From the NCBI GenBank assembly GCA_002746535.1, contig NVWA01000007.1:1-50617 (forward strand): 50,617 nt of DNA, read 5' to 3'. Under the pieces are notes generated by a model that saw only the letters and a list, made by a program, of their open reading frames with translations, did not search any database and was not told the origin of the DNA. Shown here piece after piece: positions 1-8,570 of this stretch. Made by a program: the position numbers and the translations under genes. The DNA is from Planctomycetota bacterium. Its GTDB lineage: Bacteria > Planctomycetota > GCA-2746535. Each line of letters begins with the position of its first letter. Positions within the stretch are counted from its first letter, which is position 1.

Positions 1-240
1 AAAATTTCGTGAAATTATATTTAATACTTTATTATGTTACAAGTATTTTTTATAAATGAATCTATTGTTTTTAAAATTTCAATTGTGATTGATTATTAGA
101 ATCCGGGAGAGCGAGCTGCTAGCTCGTCTTTTACGTAATAGAATAAGTAATTTTTTCTTACGATATCTACTGTTTTTTTGACTATTCAATTGAGATTGAT
201 TAAGAAAAGACGAGCTAGCAACTCGCTCTCCCGGAATTAA
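1..240. repeat. ~240-bp direct repeat, copy A (left of RAYT)
   Basis: This stretch reappears almost unchanged at 850-1100, offset by 849 bases. Both copies share an AT-rich left part (about 87 bases nearly identical), a GC-richer palindrome, an AT-rich spacer and a second palindrome in inverted orientation. The copy may extend left of the window. The two copies bracket the transposase gene at 250-825, so the arrangement is repeat, RAYT, repeat. Confidence 0.9.
100..238. repeat. inverted pair of REP-like palindromes (BIME-like)
   Basis: Arm 1 (100-130) and arm 2 (207-238) are inverted copies of one another with one or two differences. Each contains GGGAG followed by a small hairpin, CGAGCT-GCT-AGCTCG in arm 1. 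A GGAG-type tetranucleotide followed by a hairpin, arranged as an inverted pair beside a RAYT gene, is the known layout of bacterial REP/BIME elements. Assigning these palindromes as the substrate of the adjacent RAYT is inference from that layout. Confidence 0.75.
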
Positions 241-249
241 AATATCAAA

Positions 250-825
250 TTAATTTTTAAATTTACTTGAATATGGCCAATCTTCATCCTTGTTACACAA
301 GCCCGCTTTTGTTGGGTTTGAATGAATATAATTAACCGCACTTACTAAATGATCTTCGTCTCTAATATACCGATCCCAATAATCTTTTTGCCAATGGGGT
401 ATTATTGGTGATTGCTCATCTGTTTGATTCAAACATATTTTAAATTGATTTGATGTGTATGACTTCCAACTATGAACAATACTTTTTAATGAAATATTTT
501 TATAAACATTTATTAAAACGTGTACATGATTAGGCATGACGACATAGGCAATCAAATCATATTTTTTATTATTAAAATATTGCCAATTTTCTATTACCAT
601 TTTAGCGACAATTGGGGTTTTCAAAATACAAGACCCATAATTTTTATCTAAATGAGTTTCAATGGCGGATCTAATTTTTAAATTTGTTTCGTTTTCGGAA
701 AAAAATTGATTTAGCGTTGCTTTCGGAAGAGCATCATCAAGCCTGTAAGTGATCATTTGAAGAAGACCTTCGTAATCAAAATGAGGAAGATTTCTCCATT
801 GGTAATAACCTTTTACACGATCCAT
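250..825 (-). CDS. REP-associated tyrosine transposase (RAYT, Y1/HUH family)
   Basis: This 191-residue protein belongs to the single-tyrosine HUH transposase family (Y1_Tnp, RAYT branch), which nicks single-stranded DNA at REP hairpins and is held to spread REP sequences. The HUH motif is visible as PNHVHVLI (His100 and His102). The likely nucleophile is Tyr149 in KDYWDRYIRDEDH, followed by the family's YIHSNP segment (167-172). The length is normal for RAYTs and the reading frame is intact, so the enzyme is probably active. It starts at an ATG whose codon ends at 825. It lies between two copies of a ~240-bp repeat carrying REP-like palindromes, the expected substrate. Like most RAYTs it appears to be a single housekept copy, not part of an insertion sequence with terminal inverted repeats. 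Confidence 0.92.
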   Translation of the reverse strand: MDRVKGYYQWRNLPHFDYEGLLQMITYRLDDALPKATLNQFFSENETNLKIRSAIETHLDKNYGSCILKTPIVAKMVIENWQYFNNKKYDLIAYVVMPNHVHVLINVYKNISLKSIVHSWKSYTSNQFKICLNQTDEQSPIIPHWQKDYWDRYIRDEDHLVSAVNYIHSNPTKAGLCNKDEDWPYSSKFKN

Positions 826-849
826 CTAGACTTCTTCGATTTACAATTG

Positions 850-1100
850 AAAATTTCGTGAAATTATATTTAATACTTTATTATGTTACAAGTATTTTTT
901 ATAAATGAATCTATTGTTTTTAAAATTTCAATTGTGGCTGATCATTTGAATCCGGGAGAGCGAGCTGCTAGCTCGTCTTTTACGTAATATATAAGATAAT
1001 TTTTTCTTTCGATATCTACTGTTTTTTTGACTATTTAATTGAGATTGGCTAAGTAAAGACGAGCTGGCAGTCGAGCGTCGAACCGTTCGTCTCCCAGACC
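850..1100. repeat. ~240-bp direct repeat, copy B (right of RAYT), with altered second palindrome
   Basis: This copy matches 1-240 through the AT-rich left part, palindrome arm 1 (949-979) and the spacer. The second palindrome (about 1056-1098) differs: after the shared GACGAGCT start it runs into a new sequence containing CGAACCGTTCG and CTCCC. Read on the minus strand this is a GGGAG followed by a different small palindrome, as if half of another REP type had replaced the original arm. The repeat ends at the stop codon of the propeller gene (1102), so it may also act as a transcript end for that gene. Confidence 0.85.
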
Positions 1101-1101
1101 G

Positions 1102-3909
1102 TTATTTTAGCGATAATACTTTATTTGTATGGTAGTCTAATTTTACACTTAAAATTCTTGAGTTACCAGCATCAGAGATAAACAATCTTTTGTCAGAATG
1201 AACACCTACATAAGCAGCATGGAATAGTGCGACTTCATCCCCACCGATTGAATTTGTTATTGCTGGTCCACCTGCTTTAACTAATGGTTTTCCATCTTCA
1301 ATATTGCCATATTGACCTATTCTCATGATTAAACTTCCATTTGAATCTAATACTGCAATTGAATAGTGATCAACTTCTGGCACAAAAGATCTTTTTAATT
1401 TATCGAGAGAAAATCTGGCATTCCAACACGAACAAGAAGGGGCACCATCATTAAACCCCGCAAAACCCACACCACCATAAAACCATTTTGCTCCTTCTAC
1501 CCATGCAGTTCCAACCGTACTAGATTGAACCACATCAGGGGCCCTTTTAGGAAATAATTCACTAGTTAATGGAACAGAAACTTTTTTAGATTTACTCATA
1601 ACTTTACATGCTTTGGGTTTAACTTTAACTAAGGTTTCAGATGTTTTATTGAAATATGGTTTTTTTCCTAGCATTCTAACCCCATCAAACATCACATATA
1701 AATTATCCTCATTATCAATTTCTATCCCATCGGTTATACCTAACCCTGGAAAGGCATCTTCATATAATGATTTACCTCGTTCATCCCAAACATGAATTTC
1801 AGCATATCGAATTCTTCCGGGATATTCTTTTGGAGCATATTTAATATTACCAAGACTAGCAAAATTATTTTTATAGAGTCCTTCTAATTTTAATTTAGTT
1901 TTTCTGTTGTAACAGGATACGGCCAAATGCAATTTGAAATTTACGCTCATTCCACCTAAGTGAAATTGACCCGGCTTACCAGAGGTGGGTAAAGCAATTC
2001 CAGATATTAACGAACTAACCCCACGACTTCCATCAAAACCTACTTTGTTCAATTCATTTCCATAATCAAAAGGAATCTCTTTCATCGTTTTAAATTCAAA
2101 TCTTCCAATGGCTGTATCTGTTCTCAAATAAATATTACCGATATGATCAAAACATAAATCTTCGGTTGTATAAGGTAATCTAACAATCTTAACATTTCCT
2201 GAATCTGGATTTATTTCTATCAAAGCTTTAAAAGACTTCATGACACCGCTGTCACCTTCTGCAATATAAATATTATTGTTCATAGGATTAAAATAAATTC
2301 GCTGCCTATGTAAGATACCTGGCTTTAATCTTTTCACTTTTTTCATAGCAACTGGTCCAAAGTCATGAACAAGTTTCAATTTATTTTTTTCAAATTGATA
2401 AAGCTTTCTGGCATTCTTTTGCGTAGCCGAATCAATTTTTCCCCTAACTAACCATTTCTTTGACAAAGTTCCTATAGCACCAGGTACTAGCCAAATAGTT
2501 GGTTTAGACCCATGAAAATCCATAGAAATTGCATGAGTTTTCCAACGACCTTCATTCATGAAAACGGATCTAGCATATCCAACCAAGGGAACACCATAAG
2601 TGCCTTTTAACTTCCAACTATCCAAATTAGAAAAGTGATATAGCAACGGTTTTTTACAATCACTATCGTGAGCTCTTTTTGAAAATGTCACTAACCAAGA
2701 CGTTACATAGACGTCTCCATTTTTTGGATTGATCATAACCTTATAGGGCTTTTTCACCTTTAATGATTTCAAATGTTTACCTGTAACATCAAAAACTTGT
2801 ATCCTATCATTAATATAATCGGCAACATATACGCGTCCTTTTGCATCACAAGCAACAGAAGCCACGCCATCGAATTCGCCCAATCCTTTGCCATGTTTGC
2901 CATCTTTTTTTCCTGCGAAGTGCTCAAGTTTTCCAGTGGCAGAAAATTCAATTCGTTTCACGGCATCATAATTTCCATAACCAGCCAAATAAACCCATTT
3001 ACCATCTGGAGATATAGCGGCACTTGAAGGTTCTCTAAAAAAAGGTTTCCCTCTATAGGTATAGGGAACAATTACTGAAGGGCCTTCTAGTAAGATATCT
3101 TCAAAGTTTTCTTGTAAAGGAAGAATTCCTAATTTTCTACCAATCAGTCCTATTTTATTACCGTGAATCACTATGGCATTTGCCGCAGAACCATATTTTC
3201 CCTGAGCTCTATCCATATTTGAGCCTGTTTTTAAAAATGTAGAAAAATGTTTTGAACCAAATTTTAAAGGAAGTTTTTTCTTATCTTGCTGAAACTCATG
3301 AATCTTCAATCCTTTTACTTTTGACAAATCTTTTGCTGCAAACGGATAAATCGTTTTAATATAATTACCATCATGCGAAAATAATTTTAGTTGATCAACA
3401 CCCTCACCCTCAAATTGTAACACTCCACCGGCGAAAGAAGCCATTGCGGCTGGTTGCCGTCTAGCAATTCTTTTTTCTGGACTCCATAATAATGTTTTTT
3501 CAAATTGGGCTTTTAAACCTAATGATACACGAATAGTAAGAGCAGGGATATCTTTCAAGTATCTACCAGAATCATTTTTATAATCCCATTTAATATTTTG
3601 TTTTTTAGAATTCGTGACGAATGGATAAGGTGCTTTTGAACCTAGAACACCACTAACTAAGTGCCTTAATATTTTTCCGGTGGAATCTTCAACAACAATC
3701 GTAACATCACAAAATGAATTTGTTTCAAATTGAATTGAAATGTTTTCTTTGGTCTTTTTTATGATGGGTGAAGTTTTAAAGGTGAAATCATTTTGTCTTT
3801 TAATTTTAAATTCTTCAGGTATTTCATCAGACATTACTGAAGTACAAAGCAGCATCATTACGACATAGATCCTCAAAGAATTTTGAACAATTCTGTTAAG
3901 TTTTTTCAT
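1102..3909 (-). CDS. large secreted NHL/beta-propeller protein
   Basis: This is a protein of about 935 residues with a signal peptide, a FlgD- or fibronectin-like beta domain near residues 40-130, and NHL/propeller-type repeats, seen for example as DAKGRVYVADYINDRIQVF near residue 365. Such proteins are common in Lentisphaerota and Planctomycetota and often bind sugars or proteins at the surface; no enzymatic motif was found. The reading frame could begin at a TTG at 3924, but the ATG at 3909 is preferred: it is preceded by AAAGAGAAAA and gives a clean signal peptide (MKKLNRI, then a hydrophobic run ending CTSVMSDE). It is transcribed away from the regulator at 4172 across a very AT-rich divergent spacer. 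Its stop codon touches the REP repeat. No specific function is assigned. Confidence 0.8.
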   Translation of the reverse strand: MKKLNRIVQNSLRIYVVMMLLCTSVMSDEIPEEFKIKRQNDFTFKTSPIIKKTKENISIQFETNSFCDVTIVVEDSTGKILRHLVSGVLGSKAPYPFVTNSKKQNIKWDYKNDSGRYLKDIPALTIRVSLGLKAQFEKTLLWSPEKRIARRQPAAMASFAGGVLQFEGEGVDQLKLFSHDGNYIKTIYPFAAKDLSKVKGLKIHEFQQDKKKLPLKFGSKHFSTFLKTGSNMDRAQGKYGSAANAIVIHGNKIGLIGRKLGILPLQENFEDILLEGPSVIVPYTYRGKPFFREPSSAAISPDGKWVYLAGYGNYDAVKRIEFSATGKLEHFAGKKDGKHGKGLGEFDGVASVACDAKGRVYVADYINDRIQVFDVTGKHLKSLKVKKPYKVMINPKNGDVYVTSWLVTFSKRAHDSDCKKPLLYHFSNLDSWKLKGTYGVPLVGYARSVFMNEGRWKTHAISMDFHGSKPTIWLVPGAIGTLSKKWLVRGKIDSATQKNARKLYQFEKNKLKLVHDFGPVAMKKVKRLKPGILHRQRIYFNPMNNNIYIAEGDSGVMKSFKALIEINPDSGNVKIVRLPYTTEDLCFDHIGNIYLRTDTAIGRFEFKTMKEIPFDYGNELNKVGFDGSRGVSSLISGIALPTSGKPGQFHLGGMSVNFKLHLAVSCYNRKTKLKLEGLYKNNFASLGNIKYAPKEYPGRIRYAEIHVWDERGKSLYEDAFPGLGITDGIEIDNEDNLYVMFDGVRMLGKKPYFNKTSETLVKVKPKACKVMSKSKKVSVPLTSELFPKRAPDVVQSSTVGTAWVEGAKWFYGGVGFAGFNDGAPSCSCWNARFSLDKLKRSFVPEVDHYSIAVLDSNGSLIMRIGQYGNIEDGKPLVKAGGPAITNSIGGDEVALFHAAYVGVHSDKRLFISDAGNSRILSVKLDYHTNKVLSLK

Positions 3910-4171
3910 ATTTTTCTCTTTCAAATTAAGGAGTCTTCAGAATAGTATTATTTTGGAAGTTTAAAGTAAAATTAGGCGGGAATCAACAGTCTTACAATAT
4001 TAGATTATATTAAATATATATATTAATCAATTAAATATAGTTATTATACATACTATTATTTTTTCTATTTCAATATTATTGACCAAATTGCCAAAATATG
4101 CCCATACGAATAAAGTTGAATATAATATGATGTCATATGCCATTCAACCAAATCTATTTCAAGTTTCTTTA

Positions 4172-5392
4172 ATGAGTATTTTCAGACCCAATATCCTTAT
4201 TGTTGATGATCAAATTCAAACAGCAGAAACTATACAAGAAATTACCGAAGCACTAAAATATAAAAGCAGCATAGTCATTAAATCTACAAACGTAATTTCG
4301 CATTTAAATAATAATTCCAACATTAACTTAGTATTACTAGATGTCAGCATGCCAACCATCAATGGGGAAGAAATACAAGATAAAATTAATAATATGTTTC
4401 CACATATAGGTATCATAACCTTAACAACTTCAAACGAATTGCAAAAAGCAATTTACTCAATCAAAAACGGGGCCTTCAATTATTTATTAAAACCAATCAA
4501 CAAACAAAAATTATCTTTGGCTATTATATCTTATATCGCTAATAACAATCTGCCTTCAATTACAAAGATAAATTATTTAAATCACATCACCAATGAAGTA
4601 ATTTTTAAAGATATTTATCACGATATTCATGTACTTGGCTATAAACATGAACTTATCACCATATTAGGAGAACCTGGTACAGGCAAAAAGTTAATCGCAA
4701 AAATCATTCATAGCTCCTCAACTAGTAAATTTGGTCCGCTTCAAATAATAGATCTAAAAAGCGAATTAAATTTCGAAGAGATATTAAAATTATCAAATTC
4801 TGGCACGTTTGCTTTAGAAGGTTTTGAAGAATTAACTCCACAAAAACAAGAAGATATTATAAATTATATTGATACAAGAAAAAAAGGAGATCCTCCAAAT
4901 TTATTATTTTGCATTGATAGCATAAAATACAAAAAACAATTAAATAACAGCAACGAGTCTGTCTTTGAAAGAATATTAAAAAATAAAATAATTCTGCCTC
5001 CTCTCAGAGAACGAAGAAATGACATAAAACTTCTCTCTCAATATTTCTTAATTAAATATACTTCTCAGTACGAAAGATACATTTCGAATTTTCAAGAAGA
5101 GGCAATTGAAATAATTAAGAATTATGCCTTTCCAGAAAATATAACAGAATTAGATAAAATCATAAGTTCAGCTGTTTTGGTAGAAAGATCCAATGAAATA
5201 TGTGCTAGCTCACTGCCCTATCATATAAAAAATAATGTTAGCATTGAAGATCAATTTGAAAAAATAAAATATAAAGCAATTCTAAAAACGCTAAACGACA
5301 CTCAAGGAAACAAGACTAAAGCATCCAAAAAACTAGGGATGGCAAAATCTACATTAAATAAACTGTTAAAAGAGTATCAAAATAACAATTAA
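4172..5392 (+). CDS. NtrC-like response regulator with degenerate AAA+ domain
   Basis: Domains in order are a receiver (about residues 6-120), a sigma-54-type AAA+ domain and a Fis-type helix-turn-helix at the C terminus. The receiver keeps the paired acids (IVDD), the phosphoacceptor Asp57 (LLDVSMP), a threonine and Lys107. The AAA+ part keeps a P-loop (GEPGTGKK, about 166-173), LPPLRERRNDIKLL and a FPENITELD segment. The region that should hold the GAFTGA loop is missing, and the Walker B stretch reads SGTFALEGFEEL with no paired acids. It therefore may not drive sigma-54 promoters in the usual way. The start used is the ATG at 4172, which places the receiver at the N terminus; longer forms from TTG 4079 or ATG 4127 cannot be excluded, and no good ribosome binding site decides it. 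No sensor kinase lies nearby. Confidence 0.8.
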   Translation: MSIFRPNILIVDDQIQTAETIQEITEALKYKSSIVIKSTNVISHLNNNSNINLVLLDVSMPTINGEEIQDKINNMFPHIGIITLTTSNELQKAIYSIKNGAFNYLLKPINKQKLSLAIISYIANNNLPSITKINYLNHITNEVIFKDIYHDIHVLGYKHELITILGEPGTGKKLIAKIIHSSSTSKFGPLQIIDLKSELNFEEILKLSNSGTFALEGFEELTPQKQEDIINYIDTRKKGDPPNLLFCIDSIKYKKQLNNSNESVFERILKNKIILPPLRERRNDIKLLSQYFLIKYTSQYERYISNFQEEAIEIIKNYAFPENITELDKIISSAVLVERSNEICASSLPYHIKNNVSIEDQFEKIKYKAILKTLNDTQGNKTKASKKLGMAKSTLNKLLKEYQNNN

Positions 5393-5409
5393 TCAGCAAC
5401 CGCATATTG

Positions 5410-6150
5410 TTAATATTTAAAGACTAATGTAGTCATAAAAGTAATATCATTTCTTTTGGTGTCAATAGGCACGACATTAATATACTTGTCTTGTATAACA
5501 GTTCGAATATTCCATCGATCACTTATCTTAACTTCTAATCCAAACTCTCCACTCGCTCGAATATCTTCCGAATCTTCAACATTTAAAAGCAACTCGGCAT
5601 TCAACCACAACGTCGAAGTTTTTGTGATCTTCCAAATAAATTTCTCAGCAATTCTGCCTGCTATAATATTCTCCTTCTCAACATTCTCAAATTTTTCATG
5701 GATATAATTTCCACCCATCTCAATATCAAATGTAAGATCTTCTTCATTTAATAATTTATATCCCAAACCAGGTCCAATATTAAATCGATATTCTAAATTA
5801 GCAATTTTATCTAATTCTGATTTCTCCCCTATCAACCAAAAAAACCTCTCACTAATTTTTCTATCATACTGCATAGTAAAAACAATATTCATCAGAAACT
5901 CTTCATTCTTTTTCTCACCATCTTCAGCCACAGTTTCTTTGACACCATAAGCACCTAGAAAACTAAATTGGAAAAGATCATCATCACCTTTTAGTTGAGA
6001 TTTATGATTACCACTAGCCGTAACAGTTTCCGAATTTCCTGAAGTGACGGTTAACCCTGCTCCAGAAGAATGGGACCATTTTCTTTCTTGAGAAACCAAT
6101 ACAGAACTTAAAAATAAAATTCCGCAAATAATAAAGTAAATTTTAGGCAT
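5410..6150 (-). CDS. DUF481 family outer-membrane beta-barrel protein
   Basis: This protein of 246 residues has an N-terminal signal peptide (MPKIYFIICGILFLSSVLVS) and a body of alternating hydrophobic and polar strands typical of the DUF481/YdiY family: a SGNSETVTASG segment early on and an ending in an aromatic residue (LVFKY), as in many outer-membrane barrels. The function of the family is not well established. The frame is open upstream to 6174, but the ATG at 6150 is chosen because a perfect GGAGGT lies just upstream. The gene follows ftsW by 112 bp on the same strand but has its own promoter in that gap, so it is probably not part of the dcw operon. It faces the NtrC-like regulator tail to tail. 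Confidence 0.85.
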   Translation of the reverse strand: MPKIYFIICGILFLSSVLVSQERKWSHSSGAGLTVTSGNSETVTASGNHKSQLKGDDDLFQFSFLGAYGVKETVAEDGEKKNEEFLMNIVFTMQYDRKISERFFWLIGEKSELDKIANLEYRFNIGPGLGYKLLNEEDLTFDIEMGGNYIHEKFENVEKENIIAGRIAEKFIWKITKTSTLWLNAELLLNVEDSEDIRASGEFGLEVKISDRWNIRTVIQDKYINVVPIDTKRNDITFMTTLVFKY

Positions 6151-6153
6151 TAC

Positions 6154-6159
6154 ACCTCC
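6154..6159 (-). promoter_or_regulatory. ribosome binding site of the DUF481 gene
   Basis: GGAGGT on the minus strand, ending three bases before the ATG at 6150. It decides the start against an upstream in-frame candidate at 6174. Confidence 0.75.
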
Positions 6160-6185
6160 AAAGCTAAATATCAATAAAAAATGAG

Positions 6186-6212
6186 ATTATAATCGATTCA
6201 TAAATGTGTCAA
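6186..6212 (-). promoter_or_regulatory. sigma-70-type promoter of the DUF481 gene
   Basis: On the minus strand a perfect -35 TTGACA (6207-6212) and a perfect -10 TATAAT (6186-6191) are separated by 15 bases, somewhat shorter than the preferred 17. It lies between the ftsW stop and the DUF481 start. Confidence 0.6.
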
Positions 6213-6262
6213 TAGAATAGAGCCGGTCATTCAAGGATAATAGCTTGCGATCTTTTAAGTAC

Positions 6263-7414
6263 TCAACTCGGGATATGACTCTTTTTACTGGCAATTTTAA
6301 ACGGAATTTCAACGGCCCCTAGCTCTCTAGTTCTAGACCTGCCATTTAATGCAATATTATATAATATCCCCATACATCCCATCATGACTATTAGAGATGT
6401 GCCACCATAAGAAATAAATGGTAATGATATTCCTTTTGTAGGTAATAACCCCAAGTTTACCCCAATATGAAAAAAGGCTTGTAGGCCTGTCATAAATACA
6501 AAACCAAATGCTAGGAATGTACCAAATAAATCTTTTGAATTTAACGCAATTTTTAATCCAAAAAATACAAAAAATCCAAATAATAATAAAACAAAACCAA
6601 TACCAATTAATCCCATTTCTTCTCCTATAAGAGAAAAAATGAAATCGTTATTTACAAAAGGAAGGTAAAATAATTTTATTTGCCCTTCACCTAGACCAGC
6701 TCCATAAACTCCACCAGAACCAATACTAGTTGTGGCCATATAAGATTGGAACCCAGATGAACTCTTTAATTCTTCCGCATTCATAAAACCATTTAATCTT
6801 TTCATAATGTGATCAAACCTACTTAACATAGCCAAACCACCCGCTGCCATGGCAAAAATAATAACCGAAAAGTATTTCCATTTGAACCCAGAAACTTGCA
6901 GCATCAACACGACTGTTGTACCTAATAATATTCCATTCCCAAGATCTGGCTCAGCAGCGATCAAACTAATAACTATCCCAACAGCCAAAGAAGATCCCAC
7001 GAATCCTTTCCAAAAATACGATAATGAGTCTTGCTTATTACTTAATAAATTTGCCAAATAAATAATCGAAATTACTTTTGCTAATTCAGAGGGTTGAAAG
7101 GTAAAGCCACCAATCTTAATCCATCGACTAGCTCCATATATCTCTTTCCCAATACCAGGTATTAAAACTAACACCAACAATACGATGACCATCAACATTA
7201 AATAACCAGAAACTTTTTGATAATAGTTATAAGGAACTTTACTGGCAAAATAAAATACAAAAAATGAAATGCATAAATAAACACTATGGCGAAGTAACAT
7301 ATCATCACTGTTAATCCCTACAGCCAAAGAAAAACCAGAACTATAAATGGCCCAAAATCCAATGATTAATAAACATCCAATCACACACAAAAAATAATTA
7401 GCTGTTCTTTCCAT
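6263..7414 (-). CDS. ftsW: cell-division peptidoglycan polymerase FtsW (SEDS family)
   Basis: This is a 383-residue polytopic membrane protein of the SEDS family (FtsW/RodA/SpoVE), which polymerises glycan strands from lipid II in partnership with a class B penicillin-binding protein. About ten hydrophobic segments are visible, with family motifs such as GASRWIKIGGFTFQPSELAK and, near the C terminus, LPFISYGGTSL. FtsW is preferred over RodA because the gene closes a dcw cluster that also encodes FtsI, its usual partner. It starts 8 bp after the mraY stop, with AGGGAAAG in front of the ATG at 7414. A separate promoter follows before the next gene, so this is probably the last gene of the operon; murD, murG, murC, ddl and ftsQAZ do not follow. 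Confidence 0.93.
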   Translation of the reverse strand: MERTANYFLCVIGCLLIIGFWAIYSSGFSLAVGINSDDMLLRHSVYLCISFFVFYFASKVPYNYYQKVSGYLMLMVIVLLVLVLIPGIGKEIYGASRWIKIGGFTFQPSELAKVISIIYLANLLSNKQDSLSYFWKGFVGSSLAVGIVISLIAAEPDLGNGILLGTTVVLMLQVSGFKWKYFSVIIFAMAAGGLAMLSRFDHIMKRLNGFMNAEELKSSSGFQSYMATTSIGSGGVYGAGLGEGQIKLFYLPFVNNDFIFSLIGEEMGLIGIGFVLLLFGFFVFFGLKIALNSKDLFGTFLAFGFVFMTGLQAFFHIGVNLGLLPTKGISLPFISYGGTSLIVMMGCMGILYNIALNGRSRTRELGAVEIPFKIASKKSHIPS

Positions 7415-7422
7415 AACTTTCC

Positions 7423-8568
7423 CTATCTAATTTTTATAGTTGCTAATGCTAATAAGGCAAAAATGATTCCTATAATCCAGAATCTAGCCACAATTTTAGT
7501 TTCACTCATACCTTTAAACTGAAAGTGATGATGTAAAGGAGCGCATAAAAACACTCTCTTTTTTGTTCGTTTATAAACACCTACTTGAATTATCACCGAT
7601 AACGCTTCAGCAACAAATATTCCGCCAGCTATTATCAAATTGAATTCATGCTTTGTCATTAGAGCGACCATGCCAATAAACCCACCCAATGCAAGTGAAC
7701 CCGTATCGCCCATGAAAATTTGAGCTGGGTATGAGTTGTACCATAAAAACCCTAAACAACCTCCAACTATAATGGCACATAATATGGTTAGCTCACTAGC
7801 GTTAGCAATATAAATAATATGCAAGTACTCGGAGAAATTTACATGGCCACATAAATAAGAAATAATCAAATAGGTCAATGCCACCATCACCATACAACCA
7901 GCCGCTAAACCATCAAGGCCATCAGTTAAATTGACGGCATTACTAGTACCCACTAACGCAAAAATAAAAATGGGCAAATATAACCATCCTAATGGAATCA
8001 CCCAACTTTTTTCGAAAGGAAACTGTACAACCGTTGTATGGTTATGTGGTAATCCCTTATACAATATATTGGTATCTTCTATTTTTACTAAACCTGTTTC
8101 TTGTGAAAAGTAAACATAAGTCAGAAAGATCCCCATACCAATTAAAATCAACAATAGCATTTTAATTTTTCCTGACATACCATTGCTTTTTTCTACCGTA
8201 AGTTTCAACCAATCATCGTAGGCACCTAATAACCCCATTAATAATGTGCCAATTAAAACAATCCAGACCAAATGGTTATCCCATTTCGTCCAAAGCAAAG
8301 TCGATAGAACAAATCCAGCTAGAATAATTATACCTCCCATGGTAGGAGTAGAAGATTTACCAGCATGCATTTCAGCTAATTTTTCTGAATCTTTTTTAGT
8401 AGAATTTTCTTTAATATTTTTTGTTTGTAAAAAGGCAATAATTCTTTTACCGGCAATCACACTAAATAAAAATGCCGTAACGGCACCCATGGCAGCCCTG
8501 AATGTCACATATCTAAAAACATTTAATACAGGAAAGTCATTAGCCAATTCATGTAAATAATAAAACAT
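7423..8568 (-). CDS. mraY: phospho-N-acetylmuramoyl-pentapeptide transferase (MraY)
   Basis: MraY makes lipid I at the inner face of the membrane by moving phospho-MurNAc-pentapeptide from UDP to undecaprenyl phosphate. The protein has about ten membrane segments and all family signatures: STPTMGG early on, GAYDDWLKL, NLTDGLDGLA, FMGDTGSLALG and the HHHFQFKGMSE loop. At about 381 residues it is slightly longer than the E. coli enzyme. The frame is open to a GTG at 8589, but the ATG at 8568 is preferred because it follows the murF stop by two bases, with AAGGG inside the end of murF. Translational coupling to murF is likely. It lies between murF and ftsW, the usual dcw order apart from the missing murD. 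Confidence 0.95.
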   Translation of the reverse strand: MFYYLHELANDFPVLNVFRYVTFRAAMGAVTAFLFSVIAGKRIIAFLQTKNIKENSTKKDSEKLAEMHAGKSSTPTMGGIIILAGFVLSTLLWTKWDNHLVWIVLIGTLLMGLLGAYDDWLKLTVEKSNGMSGKIKMLLLILIGMGIFLTYVYFSQETGLVKIEDTNILYKGLPHNHTTVVQFPFEKSWVIPLGWLYLPIFIFALVGTSNAVNLTDGLDGLAAGCMVMVALTYLIISYLCGHVNFSEYLHIIYIANASELTILCAIIVGGCLGFLWYNSYPAQIFMGDTGSLALGGFIGMVALMTKHEFNLIIAGGIFVAEALSVIIQVGVYKRTKKRVFLCAPLHHHFQFKGMSETKIVARFWIIGIIFALLALATIKIR

Positions 8569-8570
8569 AT

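Noticed and set aside
3960..4080. AT-only palindromes between the propeller gene and the regulator
   Set aside because: Stretches of TATATATA-type sequence form palindromes by chance in AT-rich DNA; no repeated operator-like unit stands out.
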